DNA of 64,000 nt from Streptomyces sp. A1136 (GCF_004795055.1 NZ_SSBJ01000008.1:62001-126000); one strand, 5' to 3'. Positions 34,208 to 43,931 are shown, numbered from the stretch's first letter. The notes: generated by a model not told the origin, from the letters alone. A program made the numbers and translations.

Positions 34208-36025
34208 TCAGCGGTGGAGGGCATCGAGTGCCTCGTTCAGAGTGGTCGCCGCCATGATGAGCGACAGGTGGGTGAAGGCCTGGGGGAAGTTGCCGAGTTG
34301 CTCGCCGCTGGGACCGATCTCCTCCGCGAAGAGACCGACGTGGTTGGCGTACGTGTGCATCTTCTCGAAGGTGTAGCGGGCCTGCGGCAGCCGTCCGGCG
34401 CGGGCGAGGGCGTCGACGTAGAGGAACGTGCAGAGGCTGAAGGTTCCTTCCGAGCCGCGTAGACCGTCGGGGGAGGCCTGGGGGTCGTACCGGTAGACCA
34501 GGCTGTCGGAGACCAGGACGCGGTCCATGGCGTCGAGCGTGGACAGCCAGCTCGCGCTCCTCGGCGCGAGGAACCCGACCCGGGGAACCAGCAACAGCGA
34601 GGCGTCGAGGACGTGGCTGCCGTAATGCTGGACCAGGGACCGTTCCTTGTCGCTCCAGCCGCGTTCCATGACCTGTTCGAGGATGTCGTCGCGGGCCTTG
34701 GTCCACAGGGCGGTGTCGGCCGGCCTGCTGAACTCGGCGGCGATCTTGATTCCGCGGTCGAAGGCGGCCCAGCACATCACGCGGCTGTAGGTGAAGTCCT
34801 TCCGGCCGCCCCTGGTCTCCCAGATGCCCTCGTCGGGCCGGTCCCAGGAGTCGGCGAGCCAGTCCAGGGTCCGGGCGAGCGCCTTCCACCCCTGGTAGTC
34901 GGCTTGTCCGGCGACCTCGCGGCCCTGTGACAGGGCGTACAGCGCCTCGCCGTAGATGTCGAGTTGCAGCTGGTCCATAGCCGCGTTTCCGGCCCGGACG
35001 GGGTACGAGCCCCGGTAGCCCTCGAAGTGTTCGAGGATCTCCTCGGTCAGGTGAGGGTCACCGTCGACCCGGTACATGATCTGGAGGGGCTCCCCGTCCG
35101 GGCCCTCATGGGCGCTCAGGCGGGCACCGAGCCAGTGGGTGAAGCGGGTCGCCTCCTCCACGAAGCCGAGGTCGAGCAGGGCCCGCACGGACAGGGACCC
35201 GTCCCGTACCCAGGTGAAGCGGTAATCCCAGTTGCGCTCGCCGCCGACCTGCTCGGGAAGGCCCATGGTGGCGGCGGCGACCGGCGCGCCCGAGGGGGCG
35301 TAGGTGAGTAGCTTGAGCGTGATGGCCGAGCGGTACACCATCTCCGCCCAGCGGCCGTGGTAGCGCGAAGTGCGCACCCACTTCTGCCAGTAGTCGATCT
35401 GCTCCCAGATCTCCTCGGTGATCCGGTCGCCGTCCGGAGGCTGCGGCGCCGCTCGGTCCTCGGCGTCGGTGGTGAACACCGCCGCCGCCACCTCACCCGC
35501 GTTGAGCGTGATCGACGCCCGGACGTCCCGGCCGTCGCGTTCGAGCGGGAAGGTGCTCTGCAGGAACGCGGTGACCCCGGGGGCCCGGAAGGTCGCCGTG
35601 TTCCCCGCCAGGTCGAGTCGGTGGGTCGCCCGCGCGTAGTCGAACCGGGGGCGGCATTCGAGGGTGAAGTTCACGGTGCCGCGTACCGTGCGGATCGCAC
35701 GGACCAGAGTGTGCCGGTCGGACGCGGTGAGACCCCGGTGGACCGGCATGTAGTCGATGATCTCCCCGACCCCGTCGGGGGACATGAAGCGGGTCACCAC
35801 GACCGCCGTGTCCGGGTAGTAGAGCTGTTTCCACGTGCCCTCGCCCTGTTCCGGTGCTAGCAGGAAGTACCCGCCCCCGTCGTGGTCGAGCAGCGAGGCG
35901 AAGATGCTGGGGGAATCGAATCGTGGCGCCGCGAACCAGTCGACGACTCCCTTGGACGACACCAGGGCGGCGGTCTGCAGGTCCCCCACGAGTCCGTGGT
36001 CGGCGATGGGCGGGTATCGGTCCAT
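34208..36025 (-). CDS. GH15 glycosidase, trehalase/glucoamylase type
   Basis: A 605-aa cytoplasmic enzyme with no signal peptide, started at ATG 36025 behind GGAGGAG. The N-terminal beta-sandwich (1-220) opens YPPIADHGLVGDLQTAALVSSKGVVDWF, standard in bacterial GH15. The (alpha/alpha)6 domain carries WDYRFTWVRDGSLSVRALLDLGF near 265 and the C-terminal EEIGPSGEQLGNFPQAFTHL near 570. Relatives in Mycobacterium and Streptomyces include the trehalase of this family; others hydrolyse maltose-type substrates. The expected product is beta-glucose. It lies 85 bp downstream of a GMC oxidoreductase gene on the same strand, probably one operon. Confidence 0.88.
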   Translation of the reverse strand: MDRYPPIADHGLVGDLQTAALVSSKGVVDWFAAPRFDSPSIFASLLDHDGGGYFLLAPEQGEGTWKQLYYPDTAVVVTRFMSPDGVGEIIDYMPVHRGLTASDRHTLVRAIRTVRGTVNFTLECRPRFDYARATHRLDLAGNTATFRAPGVTAFLQSTFPLERDGRDVRASITLNAGEVAAAVFTTDAEDRAAPQPPDGDRITEEIWEQIDYWQKWVRTSRYHGRWAEMVYRSAITLKLLTYAPSGAPVAAATMGLPEQVGGERNWDYRFTWVRDGSLSVRALLDLGFVEEATRFTHWLGARLSAHEGPDGEPLQIMYRVDGDPHLTEEILEHFEGYRGSYPVRAGNAAMDQLQLDIYGEALYALSQGREVAGQADYQGWKALARTLDWLADSWDRPDEGIWETRGGRKDFTYSRVMCWAAFDRGIKIAAEFSRPADTALWTKARDDILEQVMERGWSDKERSLVQHYGSHVLDASLLLVPRVGFLAPRSASWLSTLDAMDRVLVSDSLVYRYDPQASPDGLRGSEGTFSLCTFLYVDALARAGRLPQARYTFEKMHTYANHVGLFAEEIGPSGEQLGNFPQAFTHLSLIMAATTLNEALDALHR

Positions 36026-36110
36026 GTCTCTCCTCCTCCGGACGCCTCAGTCGTGCCCGGTCGTCACGGTTCGGCGGCGCCCGGTCACAGCGGCTCGGCG
36101 GCGGTGCCCG

Positions 36111-37691
36111 TCATCGCAGCCGCTCCGCGAGGTGGTCCCCCACGCGCAGGGCGTTGGCGATCGCCGTCAGCGAGGGGTTGACCGCACCGATGCTCGGGAA
36201 GAAGCTCGTGTCGACGACGTAGAGGTTGTCGAGGTCGTGGGCCTTGCAGTCGATGTCCAGGGCGGAGCTGCGCGGGTCGTGGCCGAAGCGGACGGTGCCG
36301 GCCTGATGGGCCGTGGCCCCTATGGGCATGCCCTTGTGCAGGTAGATGCTGTGTGACAACAGATGGTGTTCGTGCATGCCCAGATGACCGAGCATGTGCT
36401 GCAGTTTGCCCCGCAGCCGGTCCAGGCCGGCGATGTTGTTCTTCTCGTCGAGGGCGAGGTGGATGCCACCGTCCCCGTCGAGGGTGACCCGGTTGTCCGG
36501 CGTCGGCAGGTCCTCACCGCACAGCCAGAAGTCGACGGCGTGGTGTGCGAGCACTTCGAAGGGCATGTCCGGGGTGACGGCGCCGGCCCAGCGGGGTGCC
36601 TCGCCGTGGATCTGCTCGGAGTCGGATTTGCCCAGCATCTGGATGCCGCCGAGGGGGTAGTTCCAGTCGTCGGATCCCAGGTACCAGTCGTGCAGCGCCA
36701 GGGTCTTCTGGAACCTGGTGGGGTTCGGTTCCTTGGAGACCGCCATCAGGGCCAGGTTGTTGTGCCGCATGTAGTGCCGGCCGACCACGTCCGAGCTGTT
36801 GGCCAGGCCCCGAGGGTGCCGGTCGTCTGCCGAACGCAGCAACAGGGCGGCGGAGTTGACCGCCCCACAGGCCACTACCACGATGTCGGCGGCGAACCGG
36901 ACGGTCGAGCCGTCCCCCAGTTCCGCGACGACCGTGGTGACGCTCCGCCCGGTGGCGTCCGTTTCGAGCCGGCGCACATCGGCGCGGGTGACCAGTTCGA
37001 CGTTGGCGTGTTCCAGGGCCGGGTCCACACAGATGACCTGGGCGTCCGACTTCGCTCCCATCAGGCAGGGAAAGCCGTCCACGCGGTCGCAGCGGATGCA
37101 GGCGCTGCCGTGCGCCGCCCGCCCTTGCTCGTCCTGGAGCAGGTTCACCCCGATCGGGAGGTGAAAGGGGTGCAGGCCCCGCTTCTCCAGGTCGTCGCTC
37201 AACTGCTGGATGCGCGGCTCGTGTTCCACGGGCGGATAGGCGTACGGGGCACTGGCCGGTCCCTCGGTGGGGTCCTCGCCGTGCCGGCCGTGGACGAGGT
37301 AGAGGTGCTCGGCCTGCGTGTAGTACGGCTCCAGGTCGCCGTAGTCCAGCGGCCAGGCCGGTGAGATCCCTCCATGGTGCCGGATCTCGCCGAAGTCCTC
37401 GGGGCGCAGGCGGAACAGCGCGGCGCCGTAGAACTTGGTGTTCCCGCCGACGTAGTAGTTCACCTCGGGCGGGAACCGCTTCCCGTGCCGGTCGTACCAG
37501 AACTCCGGTGCGCGGTACTTCGCCTTGACGAAGACCTGGGTGGAGTCCCAGTTGTCCCGTTCGCGCGGCAGGTAGTCACCGCGTTCGAGGAGGAGTACCC
37601 GTTTGCCGGTGGGTGCCAGGCGGTGGGCGAGCGTGCCGCCGCCGGCGCCCGTACCGATGATGATGACGTCGTACTGCCGCGCCTCGGTCAT
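36111..37691 (-). CDS. GMC-family FAD oxidoreductase
   Basis: A 526-aa flavoprotein from ATG 37691. The FAD-binding fold is at the start (YDVIIIGTGAGGGTLAHRLA, residues 8-27, with ERG acidic end near 37); NYYVGGNTKFYGAALFRLRP near 80 is the GMC segment contacting FAD. The C-terminus has the active-site region GATAHQAGTVRFGHDP near 445 and GAVNPSLTAIANALR near 508. An internal CIRCDRVDGFPC segment is typical of long bacterial members such as choline, alcohol or sugar-oxidising GMC enzymes. No signal peptide. Upstream of the GH15 gene, so a sugar substrate is plausible but unproven. Confidence 0.88.
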   Translation of the reverse strand: MTEARQYDVIIIGTGAGGGTLAHRLAPTGKRVLLLERGDYLPRERDNWDSTQVFVKAKYRAPEFWYDRHGKRFPPEVNYYVGGNTKFYGAALFRLRPEDFGEIRHHGGISPAWPLDYGDLEPYYTQAEHLYLVHGRHGEDPTEGPASAPYAYPPVEHEPRIQQLSDDLEKRGLHPFHLPIGVNLLQDEQGRAAHGSACIRCDRVDGFPCLMGAKSDAQVICVDPALEHANVELVTRADVRRLETDATGRSVTTVVAELGDGSTVRFAADIVVVACGAVNSAALLLRSADDRHPRGLANSSDVVGRHYMRHNNLALMAVSKEPNPTRFQKTLALHDWYLGSDDWNYPLGGIQMLGKSDSEQIHGEAPRWAGAVTPDMPFEVLAHHAVDFWLCGEDLPTPDNRVTLDGDGGIHLALDEKNNIAGLDRLRGKLQHMLGHLGMHEHHLLSHSIYLHKGMPIGATAHQAGTVRFGHDPRSSALDIDCKAHDLDNLYVVDTSFFPSIGAVNPSLTAIANALRVGDHLAERLR

Positions 37692-37833
37692 GCCGCCACC
37701 GTCCCCGGAGCACGGTGTGCTCCTGTCAGGTGAGTTGGGTCCGCTCGCATCCACTGCGCTCGCATCTACAACGTAGCCCCGCGCGTGTGGCCCGGCGAGT
37801 CGGCTCGGCCGGGGCGCCGGTCCCCCGGGCCGG

Positions 37834-38766
37834 TCACAGGATCGCCAGCGGATTGACGGGAGAACCGGTCGCCGCCGGCAGTCGTAGCGGCGCGATTACG
37901 CAGAGGAACGACCAGCGCCCCTCGTCCGCGCAGAGGCGGGCCAGTTCCTCGAACCGCAGGTAGTCGAGCAGGTGCAGTCCCATCGCGTGGATGGCCAGTA
38001 CGTGCACCGGGTACGCGACGCCCCGCACGGCGCTGGGGGCCGTGTCGTTGTTGCCGTCGCTGCCGAGGACGGCGACCCGGCGGTCGGCCGCATGACGCAG
38101 AGCCGTCGGATGGAGCCCGGCCCGCGCGGCGCCCGCGTCCCAGGCGCCGAGTTCCTCGCGCCGGCGGCGGTGCCCGACGCGTACGAGGAGGATGTCGCCC
38201 GCGCCGACCCGTACTCCCTGTCGCGCTTCGGCGGCGGCGAGGTCCTCGGCGGTGACGTGCGATCCCGGTTCGAGCCACTCGCTGCCGTGCAGACGGGGGA
38301 TGTCCAGGAGCACGCCCCGGCCCACGATCCCGTCGCGGGCCAGGTCGATGGTCAGGGCCCCCGCTCCGTCCGGGGACAGGACGTCGGCCGCGGGCACGCC
38401 GCCGTGCAGGGTGCCGTCGTAGATGACGTGGCAGAGCGCGTCGATGTGGCTGTCGACGTCGCCGTGGATGTTCAGGGCGATGCGGTCCCGGGCGAATTGG
38501 AGGCCGTGCGGGTCCGGGACGCCGCCGGCGGGCGCGATGAGCCGATGCGCGGCCGGTTCGGCGTTGTCGGGTCCCTTGCGGGTGTCCAGGGGCGCGGCGA
38601 GCGAGACCGTACGGCCGGAGCGGACCTCGCGGACGGCCGCCAGGGTCCGTTCGGGGGTGAGGGTGACCAGTGCTCCCCGGGGCGCCCGGCCGCCGGGCGC
38701 CGTGTCGCGCAGTTCGCGACAGAGCGACCGGAATTCGGCCTCGGTCATCTGGTCGGGCGTACCCAT
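37834..38766 (-). CDS. Cyclase-family (kynurenine-formamidase-like) hydrolase
   Basis: A 310-aa protein, ATG 38766 preceded by GGTGAGGG. The cyclase-family metal motif is usually HxGTHxDxxxH; here I read NIHGDVDSHIDALCHV near residue 110, keeping the second His, Asp and third His but replacing GTH by DSH. Downstream segments GRGVLLDIPRLHG and GDILLVRVGHRR match the fold. This longer subgroup hydrolyses amides, lactones or related bonds in catabolic pathways; the substrate is unknown. It lies between the GMC oxidoreductase gene and the antiporter, 142 bp upstream of the GMC start on the same strand. Confidence 0.8.
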   Translation of the reverse strand: MGTPDQMTEAEFRSLCRELRDTAPGGRAPRGALVTLTPERTLAAVREVRSGRTVSLAAPLDTRKGPDNAEPAAHRLIAPAGGVPDPHGLQFARDRIALNIHGDVDSHIDALCHVIYDGTLHGGVPAADVLSPDGAGALTIDLARDGIVGRGVLLDIPRLHGSEWLEPGSHVTAEDLAAAEARQGVRVGAGDILLVRVGHRRRREELGAWDAGAARAGLHPTALRHAADRRVAVLGSDGNNDTAPSAVRGVAYPVHVLAIHAMGLHLLDYLRFEELARLCADEGRWSFLCVIAPLRLPAATGSPVNPLAIL

Positions 38767-39017
38767 GCCCTCACCATCGTGCACACCGGTGGCTCGCGCG
38801 CGCCGAACGGCGAACCGGCCGAACCCGAATTGCCGAGCCCCGGGGGCGCCACGTTAATGGACGAGCGGCCCGCGTCCGGGCCCCGCGCACCCGTGCGCCT
38901 GCCTCTCACACGCGGAGATCCGCTTGGACATGCTGCAGGTTCGTTCCCGTCGCCGCCGGACACCGCCGTGCTGATGCCGGTCGGAACGGGGGCACGCGCC
39001 AGCCGGTGGGCCGGTCC

Positions 39018-40787
39018 GTGAGCTCCGCCTCCGCCCTTTCGGACGACCAGGTGCTCCTGGGCCTCGGCCTGATCGTCGTTCTGGCCGTGGGCTCCCAGCT
39101 GCTGGCGAGCCGGCTGCGCGTCCCCTCGCTGATCATCCTGCTGCCCGTCGGGTTCACCGCCGGGGCGCTGACCGATGAGGTGAACCCCGAGGAACTGCTG
39201 GGAGCCGGCTTCTCGCCGATGGTCTCGCTGGCCGTCGCGGTGATCCTCTACGACGCCGGGCTCGGCCTTGACCTGAAGAGGTTCAGGGCGCACACCCGCC
39301 GGGTCGTGGTGCGGCTGATCTGGTGCGGCGGGCTGCTCACCGCGGTGTCGGCGGCGCTGCTCGCCGGCGTTCTGCTGGGGATGTCGGACGGTGCGGCCGT
39401 GATGCTCGGGGCCATCCTGATCGTGTCCGGACCCACGGTCGTGGGACCGCTGCTCCACTTCGTACGCCCCACGGACCGGCTCCAGCACGTCCTCGTCTGG
39501 GAAGGGACGCTCATCGACCCCTTGGGGGCCATCCTGGGCGCCCTGGTGTTCCACGGCGTGGTGGTGGCGGGCAGACGCAAGGGCCTGGGGAGCGAGCTGG
39601 CGGAGTTCGCCCTCAGTGCCGTGGTGGGCCTGGCAGGCGGCGTCGTGGGAACCGCGGTGCTGGTGACGCTCCTGCGCAGGCTGCGCCCCGGGGCGGTCCT
39701 CGGCACCACCGTCCAGTTGGCGGCGGTGATCGGGGTGGCGGCGGCCTGCGATGTGATCCGGGACGACACCGGCCTGATCGCCGCCGTCCTGATGGGGCTG
39801 GCGGTGGCGAACCTGCCGCGGTCCGGTGTCGCCGCCCGGGACCCCTTCTTCGAGACCCTGGTCCATCTGGTCATCGGTCTGCTGTTCATCTCCATCTCGG
39901 CCACCGTCAGCCCTCAGTCCTTGCGGCACGTGGTGCTGCCGACCCTAGGTCTCGTCGCGGTCCTGGTCCTGGCGGTCCGGCCGCTCGTGGCGGCCGTCGC
40001 GTCCCTCGGTACGGACCTGACCCGCGGAGAGCGGGGGTTCCTCGGGTGGATGGCGCCGCGCGGCATCGTGGCCGCGGCCACCGCCTCGACGTTCTCCGCC
40101 ACGCTGGCCGACAAGGGCGTGGGCGGCGCCTCGAAGATCCTTCCCGCCACCTTCCTGGTCATCGTGGCGACCGTCACGCTGTACGGGCTGACCGCCGCGC
40201 CGGTGGCGAAACGGTTGGGGGTCGTGCGCCCGTCGCGCTCCAGGCCGCTGCTCGTGGGCGGTGATCCGTGGGTGGTCGATCTGGGACTGGCCCTGCGGTC
40301 GGCCGGGCTGGAGGTCGTCATGTGGGCGGGGCACGACGCGCAGCGGGAGCGGATCGCGGCCGCCGGGCTGGAACTCGCCCCCGGGGAACTGTTTGCCGCG
40401 GCCACCGGCTCGGGCGCCGAGTTGGAGGGGCTCACCGGCGTCCTGCTCCTCACCGACGAGCCCGACTTCAACGCCCTGGCTTCCGTCAGTCTCCAGGGCG
40501 GTGTCGAGGGCGCGGTGTACCGCCTCGGGCCCGCCGCCGACACCGAGGGGGTCGTCGCCCCGTACACCGGTGGCCAGGTGCTCTTCGACGCCCCGCTGAC
40601 CGGCGCCGAGCTGGCCCGCCGCTACGACCGGGGCGCCCGCCTGGTCACGCGTCGCCTCGACGGGCCGGTCCCCGCCGCACACCACCTGCTGTTCCTGGTG
40701 CGCCTGGACGGCACACTGCTGCCGGTGACCCGCTCCGGCGCTCCGACGCCGCGGTCCGGCGACATCGCCGTACTCCTGCGCGGCTGA
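39018..40787 (+). CDS. Cation/proton antiporter, CPA1 (NhaP-like)
   Basis: A 589-aa transporter; I use GTG 39018, with GTG 39006 as an alternative, neither having a strong ribosome site. About 12 hydrophobic segments cover residues 8-400, beginning LLGLGLIVVLAVGSQLLASRLRVPSLIILLPVGFTAG. Ion-path markers include ILIVSGPTVVGPLLHFVRP near 140 and VLVWEGTLIDPLGAILGAL near 165 (conserved Asp). Residues 410-500 form a Rossmann-like TrkA-type domain (PLLVGGDPWVVDLGLALRSAG) but without an intact GxGxxG, so nucleotide binding is doubtful. A second soluble segment follows to the C-terminus. Role: Na+ or K+/H+ exchange. Confidence 0.88.
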   Translation: MSSASALSDDQVLLGLGLIVVLAVGSQLLASRLRVPSLIILLPVGFTAGALTDEVNPEELLGAGFSPMVSLAVAVILYDAGLGLDLKRFRAHTRRVVVRLIWCGGLLTAVSAALLAGVLLGMSDGAAVMLGAILIVSGPTVVGPLLHFVRPTDRLQHVLVWEGTLIDPLGAILGALVFHGVVVAGRRKGLGSELAEFALSAVVGLAGGVVGTAVLVTLLRRLRPGAVLGTTVQLAAVIGVAAACDVIRDDTGLIAAVLMGLAVANLPRSGVAARDPFFETLVHLVIGLLFISISATVSPQSLRHVVLPTLGLVAVLVLAVRPLVAAVASLGTDLTRGERGFLGWMAPRGIVAAATASTFSATLADKGVGGASKILPATFLVIVATVTLYGLTAAPVAKRLGVVRPSRSRPLLVGGDPWVVDLGLALRSAGLEVVMWAGHDAQRERIAAAGLELAPGELFAAATGSGAELEGLTGVLLLTDEPDFNALASVSLQGGVEGAVYRLGPAADTEGVVAPYTGGQVLFDAPLTGAELARRYDRGARLVTRRLDGPVPAAHHLLFLVRLDGTLLPVTRSGAPTPRSGDIAVLLRG

Positions 40788-40811
40788 CCCCGGCCGAGAA
40801 GAACCGGTTCC

Positions 40812-41351
40812 TCAGCGCTGCGGCCCCCCGCCGAGGCGGGCGACGGCGCCGCGCGCCCGGGCCACGGTGTCCTCCGGGGCGGCCGTGGCGTCGACGGTCG
40901 CACCGGACTCGTCCGGTTCCAGCGGGTCGAGCGCCTCGAACTGTGAGTCGACCAGCAGGGCGGGCATGAAATGGCCTGGACGCCGGGAGACCCGCGCCCG
41001 GGCGGTGTCGCGGTCCAGCGCCAGGTAGAGGAACCAGACGTTCGGGGCGGCCCCGCGGAGTTCGTCGCGGTACGCGCGCTTGAGCGCCGAGCAGGAGACG
41101 ACCAGCCCCCGGCCCGCCCGGGAGGACTGCCGGATCCGCTCCCTGAGCACGCCGAGCCAGGGGGCTCGGTCCGCGTCGTCCAGGGAGCGGCCGGCGGCCA
41201 TCTTGGCGATGTTCGCGGTGGGATGTACATCGTCACCGTCCAGGAACGGCACCCCGAGTGCCTCTGCCAGGGCTTGGCCGACGGTGCTCTTCCCGGCGCC
41301 GGACACGCCCAGCACCACCACGATCACCGGTTCGTGCCCGGGCCCCGTCAC
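40812..41351 (-). CDS. gntK: Gluconokinase
   Basis: A 179-aa P-loop kinase phosphorylating D-gluconate to 6-phosphogluconate. Starting at GTG 41351 gives a short head before VIVVVLGVSGAGKSTVGQALA (Walker A near residue 17). DGDDVHPTANIAKMAAGRSLDDADRAPWL near 42-70 is the gluconate-site signature of GntK, and SCSALKRAYRDELRG near 92 and SRRPGHFMPALLVDSQFEALDPL near 130 complete the family pattern. It is convergent with the antiporter and 52 bp downstream of cydB on the same strand. Confidence 0.94.
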   Translation of the reverse strand: MTGPGHEPVIVVVLGVSGAGKSTVGQALAEALGVPFLDGDDVHPTANIAKMAAGRSLDDADRAPWLGVLRERIRQSSRAGRGLVVSCSALKRAYRDELRGAAPNVWFLYLALDRDTARARVSRRPGHFMPALLVDSQFEALDPLEPDESGATVDATAAPEDTVARARGAVARLGGGPQR

Positions 41352-41403
41352 GCGCCACCCGCTGTGTCCGCATCGGCCCCGACGGCCGTCCGCCGAGACC
41401 CGG

Positions 41404-42462
41404 TCACGACGGTGGGGTGCCGGACCCACCCCGGTCGGCGGCCGTGCGCCGCAGGTCGTTCTCGGCGAGGGGTTGCAGGGCGCCCTTGGTGTCCAGCCGG
41501 TAGAGCAGGACGAGGGGCGGTCCGACGAGCACCACCGCGATGACGGTGACGAGGAGCAGCCAGCGCAGGGTCGTCGACGCTCCGGCCGCCTGCTCCACGG
41601 TCAGCGAGGTGGGGATGAGGTAGGGCCGCTGGGCCAGCCCCCAGGCGACCACGACGAGGGCGACGCTGCCGACCGCCGTCAGCCTCGCCCAGCCGGTCGC
41701 CGTGCGGTACAGCAGTCCGGCGGTGGCCACGGCGCTGACCGCCGCCACCAGAACCAGGGCCAGGCCGATGCCACCGGTGAGGCCGTCGTAGACGTACCGC
41801 GCGTCGCGGTGGGTGACGGCGAGGCCGACGACCGCGAGGACGGCGATGACCCCGAGGCTGCACCAGGCCCGGAGCCGGAAGTAGCGAACGAGGTCGGGGG
41901 CATCGAAGCGGCGGGCGTCGGCGGTGAGGAACACCGCCCCCAGGAAGGCCGTCGCCGCGACGGTGAGCAACCCCGCGAGCACGGAGGTCCCGTTGGACCA
42001 CGCGTCTGCGGAGGCCTGTGTTCCAGGAGCGACCCGGCCCGTGGCCAGGCCGCCGACCACCGCCCCGAGGAAGAAGGGCGTGAGCAGGGAGGACACCGCG
42101 AAGGCGGCTCCGTAGATCCTGCGCCGCGAGAGGCGTGTCATGGGCTTGCGCAGGGCGAAGCCCGCGCCGCGCAGGACGAGCCCGACGGCGGCGAGCGCCA
42201 AGGGCAGCCACATCGCCGAGAAGACCGTCTGGAACAGCACCGGAAAGCCCGTCCACATGATCACCAGGACGAAGATGAGCCAGACGTTGTTCGTCTCCCA
42301 GACCGGCTCCATGGCGTGGTCGATCAACCAACGGGGACGCCTGCCCCGTTCGGGGCCGCCCGCGCACAGGTCCCAGAAGCCGGCGCCGTAGTCGGTCCCG
42401 CCGGCGCACGCGTAGCCGGCCACCGCCGCCAGCAGCACCCACGCGACGACATCCTCGATCAT
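41404..42462 (-). CDS. cydB: Cytochrome bd oxidase subunit II
   Basis: A 352-aa membrane subunit with about nine spans, opening VVAWVLLAAVAGYACAGGTDYGAGFWDL, the CydB signature, and WETNNVWLIFVLVIMWTGFPVLF near 55. It lacks heme ligands of its own and partners CydA. The ATG overlaps the cydA stop by 4 bp, so translation is coupled. No cydC/cydD or cydDC fusion for heme insertion is adjacent. Confidence 0.95.
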   Translation of the reverse strand: MIEDVVAWVLLAAVAGYACAGGTDYGAGFWDLCAGGPERGRRPRWLIDHAMEPVWETNNVWLIFVLVIMWTGFPVLFQTVFSAMWLPLALAAVGLVLRGAGFALRKPMTRLSRRRIYGAAFAVSSLLTPFFLGAVVGGLATGRVAPGTQASADAWSNGTSVLAGLLTVAATAFLGAVFLTADARRFDAPDLVRYFRLRAWCSLGVIAVLAVVGLAVTHRDARYVYDGLTGGIGLALVLVAAVSAVATAGLLYRTATGWARLTAVGSVALVVVAWGLAQRPYLIPTSLTVEQAAGASTTLRWLLLVTVIAVVLVGPPLVLLYRLDTKGALQPLAENDLRRTAADRGGSGTPPS

Positions 42463-43931
42463 GGCCCTCCTCCGTCACCGTGCGCGGTGCCGTGGTCCGG
42501 TGCGGCCGCGGCGGCCGGCCGGCGCGGACCGTAGGGCGTGTCGCCCTCCGGGGAACCCGCGGCGTGGGAGCCGACCGGTTGTTCGTCGGCGGCCCGCCAC
42601 CGTGTGCGCATCGTGAGCAGGACGGCCAGGAAGGTGCCGAGGATCAGTGTGTAGACCACGACGACGATCGCGAGCATCGCCCACAACGACGCGGCCCGGG
42701 TGCCCGTGACGGCTTCGGACACCCGCATGTTCTGGTAGACGATCCAGGGCTGGCGGCCCACTTCGGTGGTGATCCAGCCGCATTCCACCGTCACCAGGCA
42801 GGCCGCTCCGGCCACCGCGGCGCACCGGAAGAACCAGGGTGAGCGCGGCAGCTCACGGCGGCGCAACCAGCACCACCCGTACCAGAGCGCGAGCAGGACG
42901 AGCAGGCTCCCGATCGTCACCATGATGTCGAACGCCCAGTGGGCGATCGTCGCCTGGGTCGCCGTCGGGCGGTCGCCGGCGGGCACCGCCGTCAGTCCCG
43001 TCACCCGGGTGTCCGGGCTGAAACCGGCGAGGATGGAGTCCAGTTGGGGGATCTTGATCCCGCCGGAGATCGACCCGTCCGGATGCAGGCGTCCGAACAT
43101 GTATTCCGGTACGTGGGTATCGGTCTTCCAGACGATCTCGGTGGCCGCGAACTTCACCGGCTGCTTGTGGAAGACGGAGCGGGCGATGGAGTCCCCGAGC
43201 ACGAACTGCACGGGGGTGAGGATCGCGGCGACGGTGAACGGCACGGTGAAGCCGAGCCGGTGGTAGCGGTCCCGCCGGCCGCGCAGCCAGCCGACCGCGT
43301 ACACCCCCGCGACGACGTACCCGGCCGTGAGGACGACCCCCGCCACGAAGTGCCAGTACTCGGGCCCGAACATCGGCGTGAAGATCGCCCTGCGCACGTC
43401 GACGTCCACGGGGTCGCCGTCCGCGTCCAGCGTGAAGCCCCGCGGCGTGTTCATCCAGGAGTTCGCGGCGATGATGCCGAACGCCCCCATCAGCGCGGTC
43501 AGCGGCAGGGGCAGACCCAGCCAGAAGTGCGTCCACGGCTTGAGTCTGCGCCAGCCGTAGAGGTAGATCGCGATGAGGACGGCTTCCAGGAAGAAGGCCC
43601 ACGCCTCGACCCCGAATCCGAGACCGAAGACATCGCCCCAGCGGCCCATCAGTCCCGGCCACAGCAGGCCGAACTCGAAGGAGAGCACGGTACCGGTGAC
43701 GATGCCGATGGCGAACTGCACGGCCATGACCGCCGACCAGCGGCGGGCGAGCAGCAGGGCGACCGCGTCGCCCTTGCGCAGCCCGCGGTAGTGCATCAGG
43801 AGGGTGATGGCCGGCAGGGCCACGCCGAAGGGCACGAGCAGGATGTGGGAGGCCAGGGTGAAGGCCATGAGCTCACGGGCGGGGAGCAGCTGCGGCGGGG
43901 TGTCCGCCATGATCGCGATCGCGCTGTTCAT
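42459..43931 (-). CDS. cydA: Cytochrome bd oxidase subunit I
   Basis: A 490-aa quinol oxidase subunit. ATG 43931 gives MNSAIAIMADTPPQLLPARELMAFTLASHILLVPFGVALP, with an early His likely to be a heme ligand in the SHILLVPFG segment. GLGFGVEAWAFFLEAVLIAIYLYGW near 100 carries the conserved Glu residues of the proton path, and the quinol site lies in the loop starting near 250 (FHKQPVKFAATE). The Q loop is short, as in actinobacterial enzymes. High-affinity oxygen reduction without proton pumping; useful under low oxygen. It is 44 bp upstream-strand from an SDR gene. Confidence 0.95.
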   Translation of the reverse strand: MNSAIAIMADTPPQLLPARELMAFTLASHILLVPFGVALPAITLLMHYRGLRKGDAVALLLARRWSAVMAVQFAIGIVTGTVLSFEFGLLWPGLMGRWGDVFGLGFGVEAWAFFLEAVLIAIYLYGWRRLKPWTHFWLGLPLPLTALMGAFGIIAANSWMNTPRGFTLDADGDPVDVDVRRAIFTPMFGPEYWHFVAGVVLTAGYVVAGVYAVGWLRGRRDRYHRLGFTVPFTVAAILTPVQFVLGDSIARSVFHKQPVKFAATEIVWKTDTHVPEYMFGRLHPDGSISGGIKIPQLDSILAGFSPDTRVTGLTAVPAGDRPTATQATIAHWAFDIMVTIGSLLVLLALWYGWCWLRRRELPRSPWFFRCAAVAGAACLVTVECGWITTEVGRQPWIVYQNMRVSEAVTGTRAASLWAMLAIVVVVYTLILGTFLAVLLTMRTRWRAADEQPVGSHAAGSPEGDTPYGPRRPAAAAAPDHGTAHGDGGGP

